Positions 44,503 through 53,948 are shown, counted from the first letter of the stretch. The stretch: DNA of 64,000 bases from 66-474 sp035281745 (GCA_035281745.1 DATEDI010000040.1:1-64000); one strand, 5' to 3'. Notes: a model not told the origin generated them from the sequence alone. Numbers and translations are program-made.

Positions 44503-46314
44503 TCAGGCGGCCACCGCAGCCACGCGCGCGCCCTGCTGCGGCGGCACCAGCGCGATCACCGTCCAGCCCGAACGCGGCTCGGTCTTCTCGCGATTGCTGT
44601 TCACCCGCAATTTTCCGTTCGGCTCCAGGCCGAACAGCAGCACCGTGTCCGCGCCATGCTGCGCGACGAAATCGGGCCAGCCGAACGCCTCGGTCAACGC
44701 ATTGGTCTTGATGCGCCAGCCACCCTCCAGCAATTCGACGAAACGGGTGCGCGTCATGTCGGCGCCGAACAACGCCTTCGCCCGAAGATTGCCGGCGAAT
44801 GCGGAACGGTTGTTGGCGTCCTCCGGCGCCAGCACGCGCAAGCGGTAGACCTGCTCGCGCCCGAACTCCTGGCGATAGTGCAGACACGCCAGCGAATTCA
44901 GCTCGCGCCGGTTCGACATCGCCAGCAAACGTCCGATGCCGGTCAGGTCCAGATTCAACGCCGCGTGCTGTGAGGTGGGATTGCCGAAGAACGTGGTCAA
45001 TCCGGCCATGCGCGCCTTGCTGATGCCTTCCCAGTCGTCGTCCGCCAGCACCACCTGGAACTTCTGGTCCGCGAGTGCTTGCGCAATGCCGCGCGCGACT
45101 TCGTCGGAACCAAAAATCAGCACACCATCCGGGTCGGGATCGGCCACCTTCAGCCAGCGCGCCAGCGGCCGCGCGGTCGCGCTTTGCAACACCACCGTCG
45201 CGATGATCAGGATGAATACCAGAGGCACCAGCGCGTCCGCTCCGCGCATACCCAGTTCACTCAGCCGCAGCGCGAACAGCGACGACACCGAGGCGGCGAC
45301 GATGCCGCGCGGAGACACGAAACCGATCAACGCGCGCTCACGCCAATTCAGGTTGCTGCGGAACGTCGCCACCCCAATCGACACCGGCCGGATCGCGAAT
45401 TGCGCCACCACGAACACCAGGATGCCCGCCATCAACATGCCCGGCGGCAGCGGCCAATGCAGGCGCGCGGCCAGCACCACGAACAGCAACGACACCAGCA
45501 GCGTGGACAGGTGTTCCTTGAAATCCATGATGTGGTCGACATGGATGCCGCGCAGGTTGCCCAGCGTGATGCCCATGATCGTCACCGCCACCAGTCCCGA
45601 TTCGTGGGTGATCTGGTTGGACAACGTGAACGCGCCCAGCACCGCGATCAGCGTGCCGTAGGCCTGCAGGTATTCGGGAATCAGCTGGCGATACAACAGG
45701 AAAGCCAGCGAGGCCGCGACAGCGAGGCCGATTCCCGCGCCAATGCCAACCGTCGCACCGAACACCGCCAGTGAATGCCCCTGCTGGTGGGTCACGATGG
45801 CTTCGAATACCAACACCGCGAACAGCGCGCCGAGCGGATCCAGCACGATGCCTTCCCAGCGCAACGCGCTGGCGATGCGGGCATTCGGCCGCAGCGTGCG
45901 CAGCATCGGCGTAATCACCGTCGGTCCCGTCACGCAGGTCAACGCGCCGAACAGCAATGCGATCGACCACGGCACCCCCGCGATCCAGTGCGCCGCCCCG
46001 GCCAGCATCAACAGCGCCAGCACCGCGCCGTAACTCACCATGCCGCGCACCGCGCGACCGATTCCGCGCAACTCCGAAAAGCGCAGCGTCATGCTGCCTT
46101 CGAACAGGATCAGCGCGACCGCCAGCGACACGGTCGGGAACAGGAAATCGCCGAGCGTCTTGTCGGGATCGAATAGTCCCGTCGCCGGCCCGATCACGAT
46201 GCCGATCAGCAACAGAAACAAGATCGCCGGCAGCCGCATCCGCCACGCCAGCCACTGGGCAAAGAAGCCCACGACCAGCAGCACGGTGAGCCCTACGCCT
46301 AGATCAATCGCCAT
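44503..46314 (-). CDS. CPA-family cation:proton antiporter with cytosolic TrkA-N domain
   Basis: This is a 603-residue inner-membrane antiporter. About twelve helices fill the first 400 residues, with CVTGPTVITPML (family discontinuous helix) and a charged pair in GIVLDPLGALFAV. Then comes a soluble domain with a Rossmann-like start (GVLIFGSDEVARGIAQAL, from about residue 415) and further strands, as in the KefC/NhaP2 type. It should exchange Na+ or K+ for H+; which one is not readable. It lies between maf and rlmH, where relatives often have nothing. Confidence 0.85.
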   Translation of the reverse strand: MAIDLGVGLTVLLVVGFFAQWLAWRMRLPAILFLLLIGIVIGPATGLFDPDKTLGDFLFPTVSLAVALILFEGSMTLRFSELRGIGRAVRGMVSYGAVLALLMLAGAAHWIAGVPWSIALLFGALTCVTGPTVITPMLRTLRPNARIASALRWEGIVLDPLGALFAVLVFEAIVTHQQGHSLAVFGATVGIGAGIGLAVAASLAFLLYRQLIPEYLQAYGTLIAVLGAFTLSNQITHESGLVAVTIMGITLGNLRGIHVDHIMDFKEHLSTLLVSLLFVVLAARLHWPLPPGMLMAGILVFVVAQFAIRPVSIGVATFRSNLNWRERALIGFVSPRGIVAASVSSLFALRLSELGMRGADALVPLVFILIIATVVLQSATARPLARWLKVADPDPDGVLIFGSDEVARGIAQALADQKFQVVLADDDWEGISKARMAGLTTFFGNPTSQHAALNLDLTGIGRLLAMSNRRELNSLACLHYRQEFGREQVYRLRVLAPEDANNRSAFAGNLRAKALFGADMTRTRFVELLEGGWRIKTNALTEAFGWPDFVAQHGADTVLLFGLEPNGKLRVNSNREKTEPRSGWTVIALVPPQQGARVAAVAA

Positions 46315-46668
46315 GCCGCCTCGCGTCCTTCCGGTTGCGGGTCATGGTAACGCGCAAAGGCAGAGAAACGTTTATGCTCGCAGCCGCTTCCCGCGATCAC
46401 CGCAACTGCGTATCTAGGGATAGTCGGTTATTACTCAGAGACAGAGCGCTATCAAAAGCGCCGCCAATAGCCGCGAGATGCGCAATACCGATGAAAAGCA
46501 CCGTTGATAAGCGCCTGACGCAGCGGGACGATCCGTTACGATAACAAGCGCAACGACAGATGTTAGCGTGCATCTAAAGATTTCCGTAAGGGGCTTCGAA
46601 ACACCGTCAACTTGAGCAGTCTTGCCTCGCACAACCCATCCATCGTAGATGATTGAGACAAACATTCC
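46315..46668. other. Left flank of the low-G+C insert; no gene seen
   Basis: About 90 bases look like the native region in front of the antiporter gene. From about 46405 the base composition drops. A minus-strand reading frame of 76 codons (46435-46665) reaches the NDT-like gene start but looks like a shadow. CCCGCGAT at 46390 matches the first bases of the rlmH 3' end at 47501, a weak possible attachment match. Confidence 0.4.
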
Positions 46669-47418
46669 ATGGCTAAAAAGACCTGTTTTGTTATTGGCGC
46701 GATTGGAAAATCTGACTCTGCAGAACGGAAAGATGCCGACGACTTCATAAGAGTCGTTACAGAGCCATTGCGCTCAGAAGGGTTCGATGATCCAGTACGC
46801 GCTGATCACATATACGAAACTAGCCTCATCTTTGACGATATCGTAAAGCATTTAGCAAATGCTGATCTGGTCTTGGCAGATCTACGCCGTGACAATCCGA
46901 GTGCGTACTACGAGTTGGCTGCACGCAATATGTTGCGTAAGCCGGTCATCGTTTTTATTCGCCCCGATCAATCGCTACCCTTTGATACTCATGAGTATAG
47001 AGGTATTCATCTGGATACCAGTGAATTGGCAAGCGTTGACGCCGCTAAGTCGAAGTTACGCAAGAGCTTAAGCTGCCTTCCAAAGAACGGAGCAGCCCCT
47101 TCGCCGCTTTCTCGAGCGTTTGATCTCATGACACTCGACGACAAAGGGGACGCCACACAACGGACCATCGCTCATATGGCGAAGCAAATAGATCTTCTTT
47201 CTTCAATGTACGACCAGCTTTCCGTAAATAAAAACACCATCATGTATCAAATGGGAAACGCATTGCGACAAGTCATCGACGATCTCTTGGAGCCCATCGT
47301 CAACGATCTTCAGCAATCGAAAGACGAGTGTTCTGAGCGCACCCTTGCGATTGTAAGGACAATCGAAACGCGGATTAATAGCTTTGCGCACGCACCTTTC
47401 ACTCTCGACCAATTTTGA
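46669..47418 (+). CDS. NDT/TIR-like domain protein, solitary accessory gene
   Basis: This is a 249-residue cytosolic protein. Residues 5-97 form an alpha/beta domain: CFVIGAIG, then DHIYETSLIFDDIV, ADLVLADLRRDNPSAYYELAARN and KPVIVFI. The NPSAYYEL segment with Glu82 matches a group of proteins related to nucleoside 2-deoxyribosyltransferases and TIR domains, which often act as nucleotide-cleaving effectors. Residues 150-249 are helical with no recognised motif, possibly a sensor or oligomerisation part. Spot counts of three 60-base lines give 45-55% G+C, against about two-thirds around. No partner gene, transposase or recombinase is seen. A defence role is inferred, not shown. Confidence 0.6.
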   Translation: MAKKTCFVIGAIGKSDSAERKDADDFIRVVTEPLRSEGFDDPVRADHIYETSLIFDDIVKHLANADLVLADLRRDNPSAYYELAARNMLRKPVIVFIRPDQSLPFDTHEYRGIHLDTSELASVDAAKSKLRKSLSCLPKNGAAPSPLSRAFDLMTLDDKGDATQRTIAHMAKQIDLLSSMYDQLSVNKNTIMYQMGNALRQVIDDLLEPIVNDLQQSKDECSERTLAIVRTIETRINSFAHAPFTLDQF

Positions 47419-47497
47419 ATTCCTCATAACAGACATGGCTTCAGGGCACGCGAAACAACTATGCGGACTAGTGTTCGCCTACACCTTTCGTCTGCCA

Positions 47498-47968
47498 TCA
47501 CCCGCGATGATACGGATGCCCGTTGAGGATTGTCACGGCGCGATACAACTGCTCGGCGACGACCAGCCGTACCAGCATGTGCGGCAGCGTGAGCGGTCCG
47601 AGTGACCAGCGCTGCGCGGCGCGTTGCAGCACGTCGCGTGAATGGCCGTCGGGACCGCCGATCAGGAACGCGAGATCGCGGCCGGCCATGCGCCACTTCG
47701 ACAGTTGATCGGCGAGCTGCTCGCTGGACCACGTTGAACCGTGGCCGTCCAACGCAACGACGTGCGCGTCGCGCGGCAGTGCGGCGAGCAGTGCCGCGCC
47801 TTCGTCCACCATCGCGCGCGCATCGTCGCGGCCTTTGCCACGCGCGCCCGGCTTGATTTCGACGAGCTCCAGCGGCAGGTCGCGCGACAGGCGTTTCGCA
47901 TATTCGGCGAAACCTGTCGCGACCCAGCCCGGCATGCGTTCGCCGATCGCGATCAGCTTCGCACGCAT
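47498..47968 (-). CDS. rlmH: 23S rRNA (pseudouridine1915-N3)-methyltransferase RlmH
   Basis: This 156-residue SPOUT methyltransferase acts on helix 69 of 23S rRNA. LIGGPDGH is the SAM-binding trefoil and the C-terminal NGHPYHRG ends the family fold. The ATG at 47968 gives the family start (MRAKLIAIGERMP). It lies ten bases after rsfS. Its 3' end adjoins the foreign gene region with 79 bases between it and the NDT-like stop. Confidence 0.95.
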   Translation of the reverse strand: MRAKLIAIGERMPGWVATGFAEYAKRLSRDLPLELVEIKPGARGKGRDDARAMVDEGAALLAALPRDAHVVALDGHGSTWSSEQLADQLSKWRMAGRDLAFLIGGPDGHSRDVLQRAAQRWSLGPLTLPHMLVRLVVAEQLYRAVTILNGHPYHRG

Positions 47969-47978
47969 GCCGCGCCGC

Positions 47979-48389
47979 TCAGTGATCGTTGGCCGCGGCG
48001 GCCTCGGGTTCCTGATCACCCACGGTCCACAGGCGTTCCAGCCCGTAGAACTCGCGGACGCGCGGCAGCATCACGTGCACGATGATGTCGCCCAAGTCCA
48101 CCAGCACCCACTCGGCTTCGGTCTCGCCTTCCACGCCCAGCGGCAGCATGCCAGCGCGCTTGGCGTATTTGACGACTTCGTCGGCAATGGATTTGACGTG
48201 GCGGGAAGAGGTGCCGGACGCGATGATCAGCAGGTCGGCGATGGAGGTGCGGCCGCGGACGTCGATTTCGCGGATGTCGCGCGCCTTCAGTTCATCGAGG
48301 GCGAGGAGGATACGGCTGCGCAGCGTGTCAGCGGTGGGGGTGCGGTTGACGGGGGTGGCGGTGGAGCGCAACGCGGTTTGATGGGTCAA
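47979..48389 (-). CDS. rsfS: Ribosomal silencing factor RsfS
   Basis: This is a 136-residue protein that binds L14 and blocks subunit joining. Its core reads LLALDELKARDIREIDV, LLIIASGTSSRHVKSIADEV and EWVLVDLGDIIVHVM, complete for the family. No ATG is near; the best start is a TTG at 48389 (MTHQTALRST), 40 residues before the core. It is transcribed with rlmH and nadD. Confidence 0.9.
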   Translation of the reverse strand: MTHQTALRSTATPVNRTPTADTLRSRILLALDELKARDIREIDVRGRTSIADLLIIASGTSSRHVKSIADEVVKYAKRAGMLPLGVEGETEAEWVLVDLGDIIVHVMLPRVREFYGLERLWTVGDQEPEAAAANDH

Positions 48390-48540
48390 GTTCTCGAAGG
48401 CCTCGGCCTTTGGTTGGCGCGCGGGGTGCGCAGGTCCAGTATGCACCGCTCGGATTCGAGCGCAAGTGGGGCGGGACGTGGCGTTCACACGGACGCTTCG
48501 CCGCGGTGAAGCTGCGGACAGCCGCGAAATGACGGGGCAA

Positions 48541-49197
48541 CTATGGCTTCTCGCCGGTCTCGCGATACGGCTGCAGCAACGCAGGATCGTCCAGCACCGC
48601 TTGCGGCACCAGCCAGCGCGGTTCGCGATCGTCGGCCAACAGCGCGCGGATGCGGGTGGCGGAAATGCCGAGCGCGGACACCACCATGTTCAACACGCAA
48701 CCGGCCGGCCCACCGCGCAGGCGGGCGATGTCACCCACGGTGCGCGACGCGACTTCGGTCGCAAGCTCGTCGGACATCGCCGGAATCTGCGCGGGTCGGG
48801 TGAGCACGCACATGTGCGCAAGGCCGAACAGTTCGCGCCAGCGATGCCACTCGGACAAACCAGCGAACGCGTCGGCGCCGATCAACACCACCAGCGGCCG
48901 TTGGTCGCCGATTTCCGCGCGCAAGGACGCAAGCGTATCGAACGTGTACGACGGCCCTTCGCGCTCGAGTTCGCGCAGGTCGAGCGCGAGTCGATCCTGG
49001 CCCGCCAGCGCAGCGCGCAACATCGCGGCGCGCTCGCTGGCGCTGGCGACTGGTTGCGGACGGTGCGGCGGAATCTTCGCAGGCACGATGCGCACTTCGG
49101 CATCCAAGGCCTCGGACGCCTCCCACGCCGCGCGCAGGTGGCCGATGTGAATCGGGTCGAAGGTGCCACCGAAGATCGCGAGCGGACGCGCGGACAT
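48541..49197 (-). CDS. nadD: Nicotinate-nucleotide adenylyltransferase
   Basis: This is a 218-residue NAD-synthesis enzyme. GGTFDPIHIGHL (residues 9-20) is the nucleotide-binding TxxxxH motif, and ISATRIRALL is the C-terminal ISSTxIR-like signature. The ATG at 49197 overlaps the holA stop by one base (TGATG), indicating coupled translation. Confidence 0.95.
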   Translation of the reverse strand: MSARPLAIFGGTFDPIHIGHLRAAWEASEALDAEVRIVPAKIPPHRPQPVASASERAAMLRAALAGQDRLALDLRELEREGPSYTFDTLASLRAEIGDQRPLVVLIGADAFAGLSEWHRWRELFGLAHMCVLTRPAQIPAMSDELATEVASRTVGDIARLRGGPAGCVLNMVVSALGISATRIRALLADDREPRWLVPQAVLDDPALLQPYRETGEKP

Positions 49198-50225
49198 CAG
49201 GCGGCCAGCAGCGTGGCCGCGATGCGCGGCTGCGCGATCGCGACCAGCAGGCGCTCCATTTCGCGCCACGGATCGCCCCATTCGCGGCCCTTGGCCATGC
49301 GGTCAATGCGCGCGCATTCGGCAAGGCAACCCCGCCAGTGTGCGTTGCCGCGCCCCGCCCGCTTCAATGCGCCGGCGAAGAGTTTCTGGCGCGCCGGCCA
49401 CATGCCGTGTTCGTTGCGCACCGCGCTCGTGAAATCGGAGGAAGACGACAGCCGCAAGGCAAGATCAAGTTGATTGAGCAGCCAGCCCAACATCGGGATC
49501 ACGTCTTCGCCTTCCGCGCGCAGCCCGTTCAATATCTTCAACGCGCGTACCGCGTCGCCGCCGAACGCCGCGTCGGTGAGCTTGAACACGTCGTAGACGG
49601 CGTTGTCGGCGCCCAGTGATTCCAGGTCTTCCGCGCTGACCGCGCCGCCCGTGCGCTGCGCCGCCAGCTTGTCGATTTCCTGCGCGATCGCGAGCAGGTT
49701 GCCCTCCGCGCGTTCGGCCAGCAGCGCGATCGCGTCTTCACTGGGCGAAAAACCTTTCGCGTGCATGCGCGCGCGAATCCACGCGGGCAGTTGCTCCAGA
49801 TAGGGCGCGCGCAGCCATGCATAGACGCCGGTGCGCTCGAGGGTTTTTACCCACGCACCTTCGTGCTTCTTGCTCCATTGCGCGGCGCTGACCATCAGCA
49901 CGGTGTCGGGCGCGGGCGACTTGCACCATTCGGTGATCGCGGCGGCGCCATCACGATCGGGTTTGCCGGTGGGCAGGCGCAATTCGATCAGGCGGCGTGA
50001 CGAGAACAGCGACAGGCTTGCGGTGCTGCGTGCGAGATTGTCCCAATCGAAATGCGCCTCGACGTCCAACACCTCGCGCTCGGCGTAACCCAGCGCACGC
50101 GCACGCGCGCGCAAGGCATCGCCGGCTTCCTGCAGTTGCAGCGGCTCGTCGCTGGCCAGCAGGTACACCGGCGCGAGCTCGCCCTTCGCCAGCGTCTTCA
50201 GGAATGCCTCGAAGGCGTCCGCCAC
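49197..50225 (-). CDS. holA: DNA polymerase III, delta subunit
   Basis: This 342-residue clamp-loader subunit opens the beta ring. APVYLLASDEPLQLQEA is the family N-terminus, DAIALLAERAEGNLLAIAQEIDKLA the second-domain segment, and the helical third domain has GWLLNQLDLALRL. It lies between lptE (3 bases) and nadD, the conserved gene order. Confidence 0.94.
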   Translation of the reverse strand: MADAFEAFLKTLAKGELAPVYLLASDEPLQLQEAGDALRARARALGYAEREVLDVEAHFDWDNLARSTASLSLFSSRRLIELRLPTGKPDRDGAAAITEWCKSPAPDTVLMVSAAQWSKKHEGAWVKTLERTGVYAWLRAPYLEQLPAWIRARMHAKGFSPSEDAIALLAERAEGNLLAIAQEIDKLAAQRTGGAVSAEDLESLGADNAVYDVFKLTDAAFGGDAVRALKILNGLRAEGEDVIPMLGWLLNQLDLALRLSSSSDFTSAVRNEHGMWPARQKLFAGALKRAGRGNAHWRGCLAECARIDRMAKGREWGDPWREMERLLVAIAQPRIAATLLAA

Positions 50226-50228
50226 GAT

Positions 50229-50816
50229 TCAGTCCGCGCTGGACGCGGAGCCCGGCGCCGCAGTGCTGGAAGCGGGACTTGGCGGCGCCGCACTCGACGC
50301 CGTGGCAGGTGTACCGAGATGCGCTTGCGCTTCAAGGCGACGCATCACCGCATCGGTCATCTCGCGCACCAGGCTGCGCTGGATCGCTTCCGTCTCGCTG
50401 GAAATCGCCGAGAACTGGGTCTGGTCGAGCGCGAATTCGTGCGACAGCGACAATGTCTGCATCGGAATGACGGTGTGGCCGTTGGCATCGATCAAGGTGA
50501 ATTGCACGTTGAAGCTCACCACGTATTCGCCGACGCGCTGGACCGCTCCACTGGTCAGCAGCCGCGACCCGAACGCGGCGACCGGCACGGACAAGGTCGC
50601 GACGCCGGCGGCGGAAGTATCCAGCACGTCGACCTTGGCCGCACGCAAGGCGCCGGCCAGCGAGCGCGTGAATTCGCCACCGCCGCTGATCTGCAGATAA
50701 ACCTGCTGCTGCATCACCGTGGGCAGCGCGGCACTGCGGCGGAGATGGAATCCGCAGCCGGCGAGCAAAACGAATCCCGCGATGCACAAGATCGTTTCCA
50801 CCCATCGCTTGGTCAT
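50229..50816 (-). CDS. lptE: LPS-assembly lipoprotein LptE
   Basis: This 195-residue outer-membrane lipoprotein plugs LptD. The signal peptide ends in lipobox LAGC with Cys21, followed by GFHLRRSAALP, a family mark. YVVSFNVQFTLIDANG and LSHEFALDQTQFSA fill the core. The C-terminus is a low-complexity Ser/Ala/Pro tail. The ATG at 50816 has GGAG eight bases upstream. It lies between leuS and holA, as expected. Confidence 0.92.
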   Translation of the reverse strand: MTKRWVETILCIAGFVLLAGCGFHLRRSAALPTVMQQQVYLQISGGGEFTRSLAGALRAAKVDVLDTSAAGVATLSVPVAAFGSRLLTSGAVQRVGEYVVSFNVQFTLIDANGHTVIPMQTLSLSHEFALDQTQFSAISSETEAIQRSLVREMTDAVMRRLEAQAHLGTPATASSAAPPSPASSTAAPGSASSAD

Positions 50817-50870
50817 GAAAGCTCCGTTGTGCGTGAGCGCTGGGGCTGGCGTGAGCATAACAATAAAGCC

Positions 50871-50933
50871 GTCATCCCGGCGCAGGCCGGGATCCACTTT
50901 TCAATATTGAAAGGATGCGGCCCCGGAATGACG
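50871..50933. repeat. Palindromic repeat between lptE and leuS
   Basis: GTCATCCCGGCGCAGGCCGGGATCC on the left and CCCCGGAATGACG on the right, with an AATATT dyad in the middle, fill most of the 178-base gap. Same family as 263 and 26232. Confidence 0.6.
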
Positions 50934-50994
50934 AGAGGGCTAATGGGCGCTCCGAGTCCGCGAAAGCATAGCAGTGGCACCCAATGGCATCGCC

Positions 50995-53790
50995 TCAACC
51001 CACCACGATATTCACGATCTTGCCCGGCACCACGATCACCTTGCGCACGCTCTTGTCGCCAATCGCGGCGACCACGCCCGGCAGCGCGCGTGCGGCGGCT
51101 TCAAGTTGTTCTCGCGGCGCGTCCGGCGCGGTATCAAGCGTGCCGCGCAGCTTGCCGTTGACCTGCACTGCCAGGGTCACGCTGTCGCGCACCAGCGCGG
51201 CCGGATCGGCCTTCGGCCACGGCACGTCCTCGATCAGTGTTTCGCCATGCCCCAGCACTTGCCACAACGCGTGGCTGGTGTGCGGCGTGAACGGGTTCAG
51301 CAGCAGCACCATCGTTTCCAGCGTCTCGTGGCGCAATGCGCGGCCGGCGTCGCTCATGTCGTCGAACTTCGACAGCGCGTTCAGCAGTTCCATCAGCGCG
51401 GCGATCGCGGTGTTGAAGTTGCGGCGGCGGCCGATGTCGTCGCCGACCTTGGCGATGGTTTCGTGCAACTGGCGGCGCATGGCTTTTTGCGCGGGGTTCA
51501 AGGTCGCGGGATCGATTGCATCGCCAGATTTTCCCCCATCGGCCCTGCGGGCCACTTCCCCCGCAAGCGGGGGAAGGAAAATGCCGGGGTGGTCGGGTTG
51601 TGAGGCATGGGTCACCACGTCGCGCCAGAAGCGGCGCAGGAAGCGCGCCATGCCTTCGACGCCCGCCTCGTTCCATTCCAGCGACTGGTCGGGCGGCGAC
51701 GCGAACATCGAGAACAGTCGCACGGTGTCGGCGCCGTAGCGGTCGATCATCACCTGCGGGTCGACGCCGTTGTTCTTCGACTTCGACATCTTCTCGGACG
51801 CGCCGATCTGCACGGGCTGCCCATCGGCCTTCAACGTCGCGCCGACAACGCGACCCTTCTCGTCGCGCTGGATGTCGACATCGGCCGGATTGATCCAGGT
51901 CTTGTCGCCGTTGCCATCCTCGCGATAGAACGTTTCCGCCACCACCATGCCCTGGCACAGCAGGTTGGTCGCGGGCTCGTCCGAATGCACCAGTCCCGCG
52001 TCGCGCAGCAGCTTGTGATAGAAGCGGAAATACAGGAGGTGCAGGATCGCGTGCTCGATGCCGCCGATGTACTGGTCGACCGGCAGCCAATAATTGGCGC
52101 GTGCGTCGATCTGCGTCGCCGCACCGGGCGAGGTGTAGCGCGCGTAGTACCAGCTCGATTCCATGAAAGTGTCGAACGTGTCGGTTTCGCGCTCGGCCGC
52201 GCCGCCGCATTGCGGACATCGCGTCATGCGCCATTCCGGATCGGTCTTCAGCGGCGACTGCACGCCGCTGAACGCAACGTCTTCCGGAAGGACCACCGGC
52301 AACCGATCTTCAGGCATCGGCACCGGCCCGCATTTCGCGCAATGGATGATCGGGATCGGGCAACCCCAGTAGCGCTGCCGCGACACGCCCCAGTCGCGCA
52401 GTCGCCAGTTCACCTGTCGCCTGCCGCGACCTTCGCGTTCGAAACGTTCGGCCAGCGCGTCGAAAGCCTGGCGGTAATCCATGCCGTCGTACTCGCCTGA
52501 GTTGACCAGCGTGCCGTGTTCGAGGAACGGACCTTCGGTGATGACGCGGTTTTCGAATTCTTCCAGCAGATCTTCGACCGGCCGTGGTTCGGCCACGTCG
52601 ATGGCTTTCGACTGACCAAGCGCCGCGCTCATCGCGTCGGTGTTCTCGGCGGCGTCGCGCGCGAGTTCGCGGATCGCATCGCGCACCGGATCGCTGACGA
52701 TCACCATCCTGATCGGCAGGTCGTACTTGCTCGCGAATTCCCAGTCGCGCTGGTCGTGGCCCGGCACGGCCATCAGCGCACCGGTGCCGTAACCCATCAA
52801 CACGAAGTTGGCGATCCAGATCGGCACGCGTTCGCCCGTCACCGGATGCAGCGCGAACAGGCCGGTGTCGACGCCGCGCTTTTCCTTGGTTTCGAGTTCG
52901 GCTTCGGACACGCCGCCCTGTTTGCATTCCTCGATGAAGGCCTGCAGCGCCGGATTGTTGCGCGCGGCTTCGATGGCCAGCGGATGCTCGGCCGCAATCG
53001 CCAGACAGGTCACGCCCATCAAGGTGTCGGGTCGCGTGGTGAAGACTTCCAGCGATTCGCCGCCTTCGACGTCGAAGCGGATTTCCAGGCCTTCTGAGCG
53101 CCCCAGCCAGTTGCGCTGCATGATCTTGACAGCGTCCGGCCAGCCCGGAAGCTTGTCAAGACCTTCAAGCAATTCATCGGCATACGCGGTGATCTTGAGG
53201 AACCACTGCGGTATCTCGCGCTTCTCGACCACGGCCCCGGATCGCCAGCCCCGACCGTCGACCACCTGCTCGTTGGCCAACACGGTCTGGTCCACCGGGT
53301 CCCAGTTCACCACACTGTTCTTGCGATAGACCATGCCTTGCTTGAACAGCCGCACGAACATGCGCTGCTCATGCACGTAGTACGACGGATCGCAGGTCGC
53401 GAACTCGCGCGACCAGTCGATCGCGAAGCCCATCGCCTTCAATTGTTCGCGCATGTGCGCGATGTTCTCGCGCGTCCACTTCGCAGGCGGGATGCCACGC
53501 TTGATCGCGGCGTTCTCGGCCGGCAGCCCGAAGGCGTCCCATGCCATCGGCTGCAACACGTTCAGCCCCTGCATCCGCGCGAAGCGGCTGATCACGTCGC
53601 CGATGGTGTAGTTGCGCACGTGGCCCATGTGCAGCGCGCCCGACGGATACGGCAGCATCGACAGGCAAAAATACTTTTCGCGCGACGGGTCTTCGGTCAC
53701 CTCGAACGCATGGGTGTCGGACCAGAACTTCTGCGCGGCGGCTTCGACGGCGCCGGGGTTGTAGGCGCTGCGATCGTGGTTGTCCTGCAT
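50995..53790 (-). CDS. leuS: Leucyl-tRNA synthetase with repeat-derived insert
   Basis: This is a 931-residue class I synthetase. HMGH is at about residues 50-53 (LHMGHVRNY), the editing domain with TTRPDTLMG follows, and KMSKS (SEKMSKSKNNG) is near residue 672. A helical anticodon domain follows. Residues about 735-757 (FLPPLAGEVARRADGGKSGD and its edges) are not family sequence. They are read from a palindromic repeat at 51523-51585 placed in the linker before the anticodon-binding domain. The frame is intact, so the enzyme should work. It begins the leuS-lptE-holA-nadD-rsfS-rlmH run. Confidence 0.95.
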   Translation of the reverse strand: MQDNHDRSAYNPGAVEAAAQKFWSDTHAFEVTEDPSREKYFCLSMLPYPSGALHMGHVRNYTIGDVISRFARMQGLNVLQPMAWDAFGLPAENAAIKRGIPPAKWTRENIAHMREQLKAMGFAIDWSREFATCDPSYYVHEQRMFVRLFKQGMVYRKNSVVNWDPVDQTVLANEQVVDGRGWRSGAVVEKREIPQWFLKITAYADELLEGLDKLPGWPDAVKIMQRNWLGRSEGLEIRFDVEGGESLEVFTTRPDTLMGVTCLAIAAEHPLAIEAARNNPALQAFIEECKQGGVSEAELETKEKRGVDTGLFALHPVTGERVPIWIANFVLMGYGTGALMAVPGHDQRDWEFASKYDLPIRMVIVSDPVRDAIRELARDAAENTDAMSAALGQSKAIDVAEPRPVEDLLEEFENRVITEGPFLEHGTLVNSGEYDGMDYRQAFDALAERFEREGRGRRQVNWRLRDWGVSRQRYWGCPIPIIHCAKCGPVPMPEDRLPVVLPEDVAFSGVQSPLKTDPEWRMTRCPQCGGAAERETDTFDTFMESSWYYARYTSPGAATQIDARANYWLPVDQYIGGIEHAILHLLYFRFYHKLLRDAGLVHSDEPATNLLCQGMVVAETFYREDGNGDKTWINPADVDIQRDEKGRVVGATLKADGQPVQIGASEKMSKSKNNGVDPQVMIDRYGADTVRLFSMFASPPDQSLEWNEAGVEGMARFLRRFWRDVVTHASQPDHPGIFLPPLAGEVARRADGGKSGDAIDPATLNPAQKAMRRQLHETIAKVGDDIGRRRNFNTAIAALMELLNALSKFDDMSDAGRALRHETLETMVLLLNPFTPHTSHALWQVLGHGETLIEDVPWPKADPAALVRDSVTLAVQVNGKLRGTLDTAPDAPREQLEAAARALPGVVAAIGDKSVRKVIVVPGKIVNIVVG
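51523..51585. repeat. Palindromic repeat inserted in frame inside leuS
   Basis: It contains CTTCCCCCGCAAGCGGGGGAAG and GGCCCTGCGGGCC, two strong hairpins, and TTTTCCCCCATC. It codes for about 21 extra residues. Confidence 0.75.
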
Positions 53791-53948
53791 GGCTGGGATG
53801 CGACGGCAATCGGTGGTGAGGAATGGATCAGCCTACCGCAGTGCAGCAACAGCGCCAAGCGGCCGCATGGGCGGTGCCACTTTCGGCCTGCGACAGGCTC
53901 ATCGGGTCTGGTTATGATGCCGGGCTTCCATCCGACCGAGGGGACACC

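Noticed and set aside
46315..46404. Insertion-sequence end next to the NDT-like gene
   Set aside because: No terminal inverted repeats or transposase are seen; only an eight-base match to the rlmH end.
46435..46665. 76-codon minus-strand frame with hydrophobic stretches divergent from the NDT-like gene
   Set aside because: No ribosome site or family match; its start is three bases from the divergent gene start and it probably lies over the promoter.
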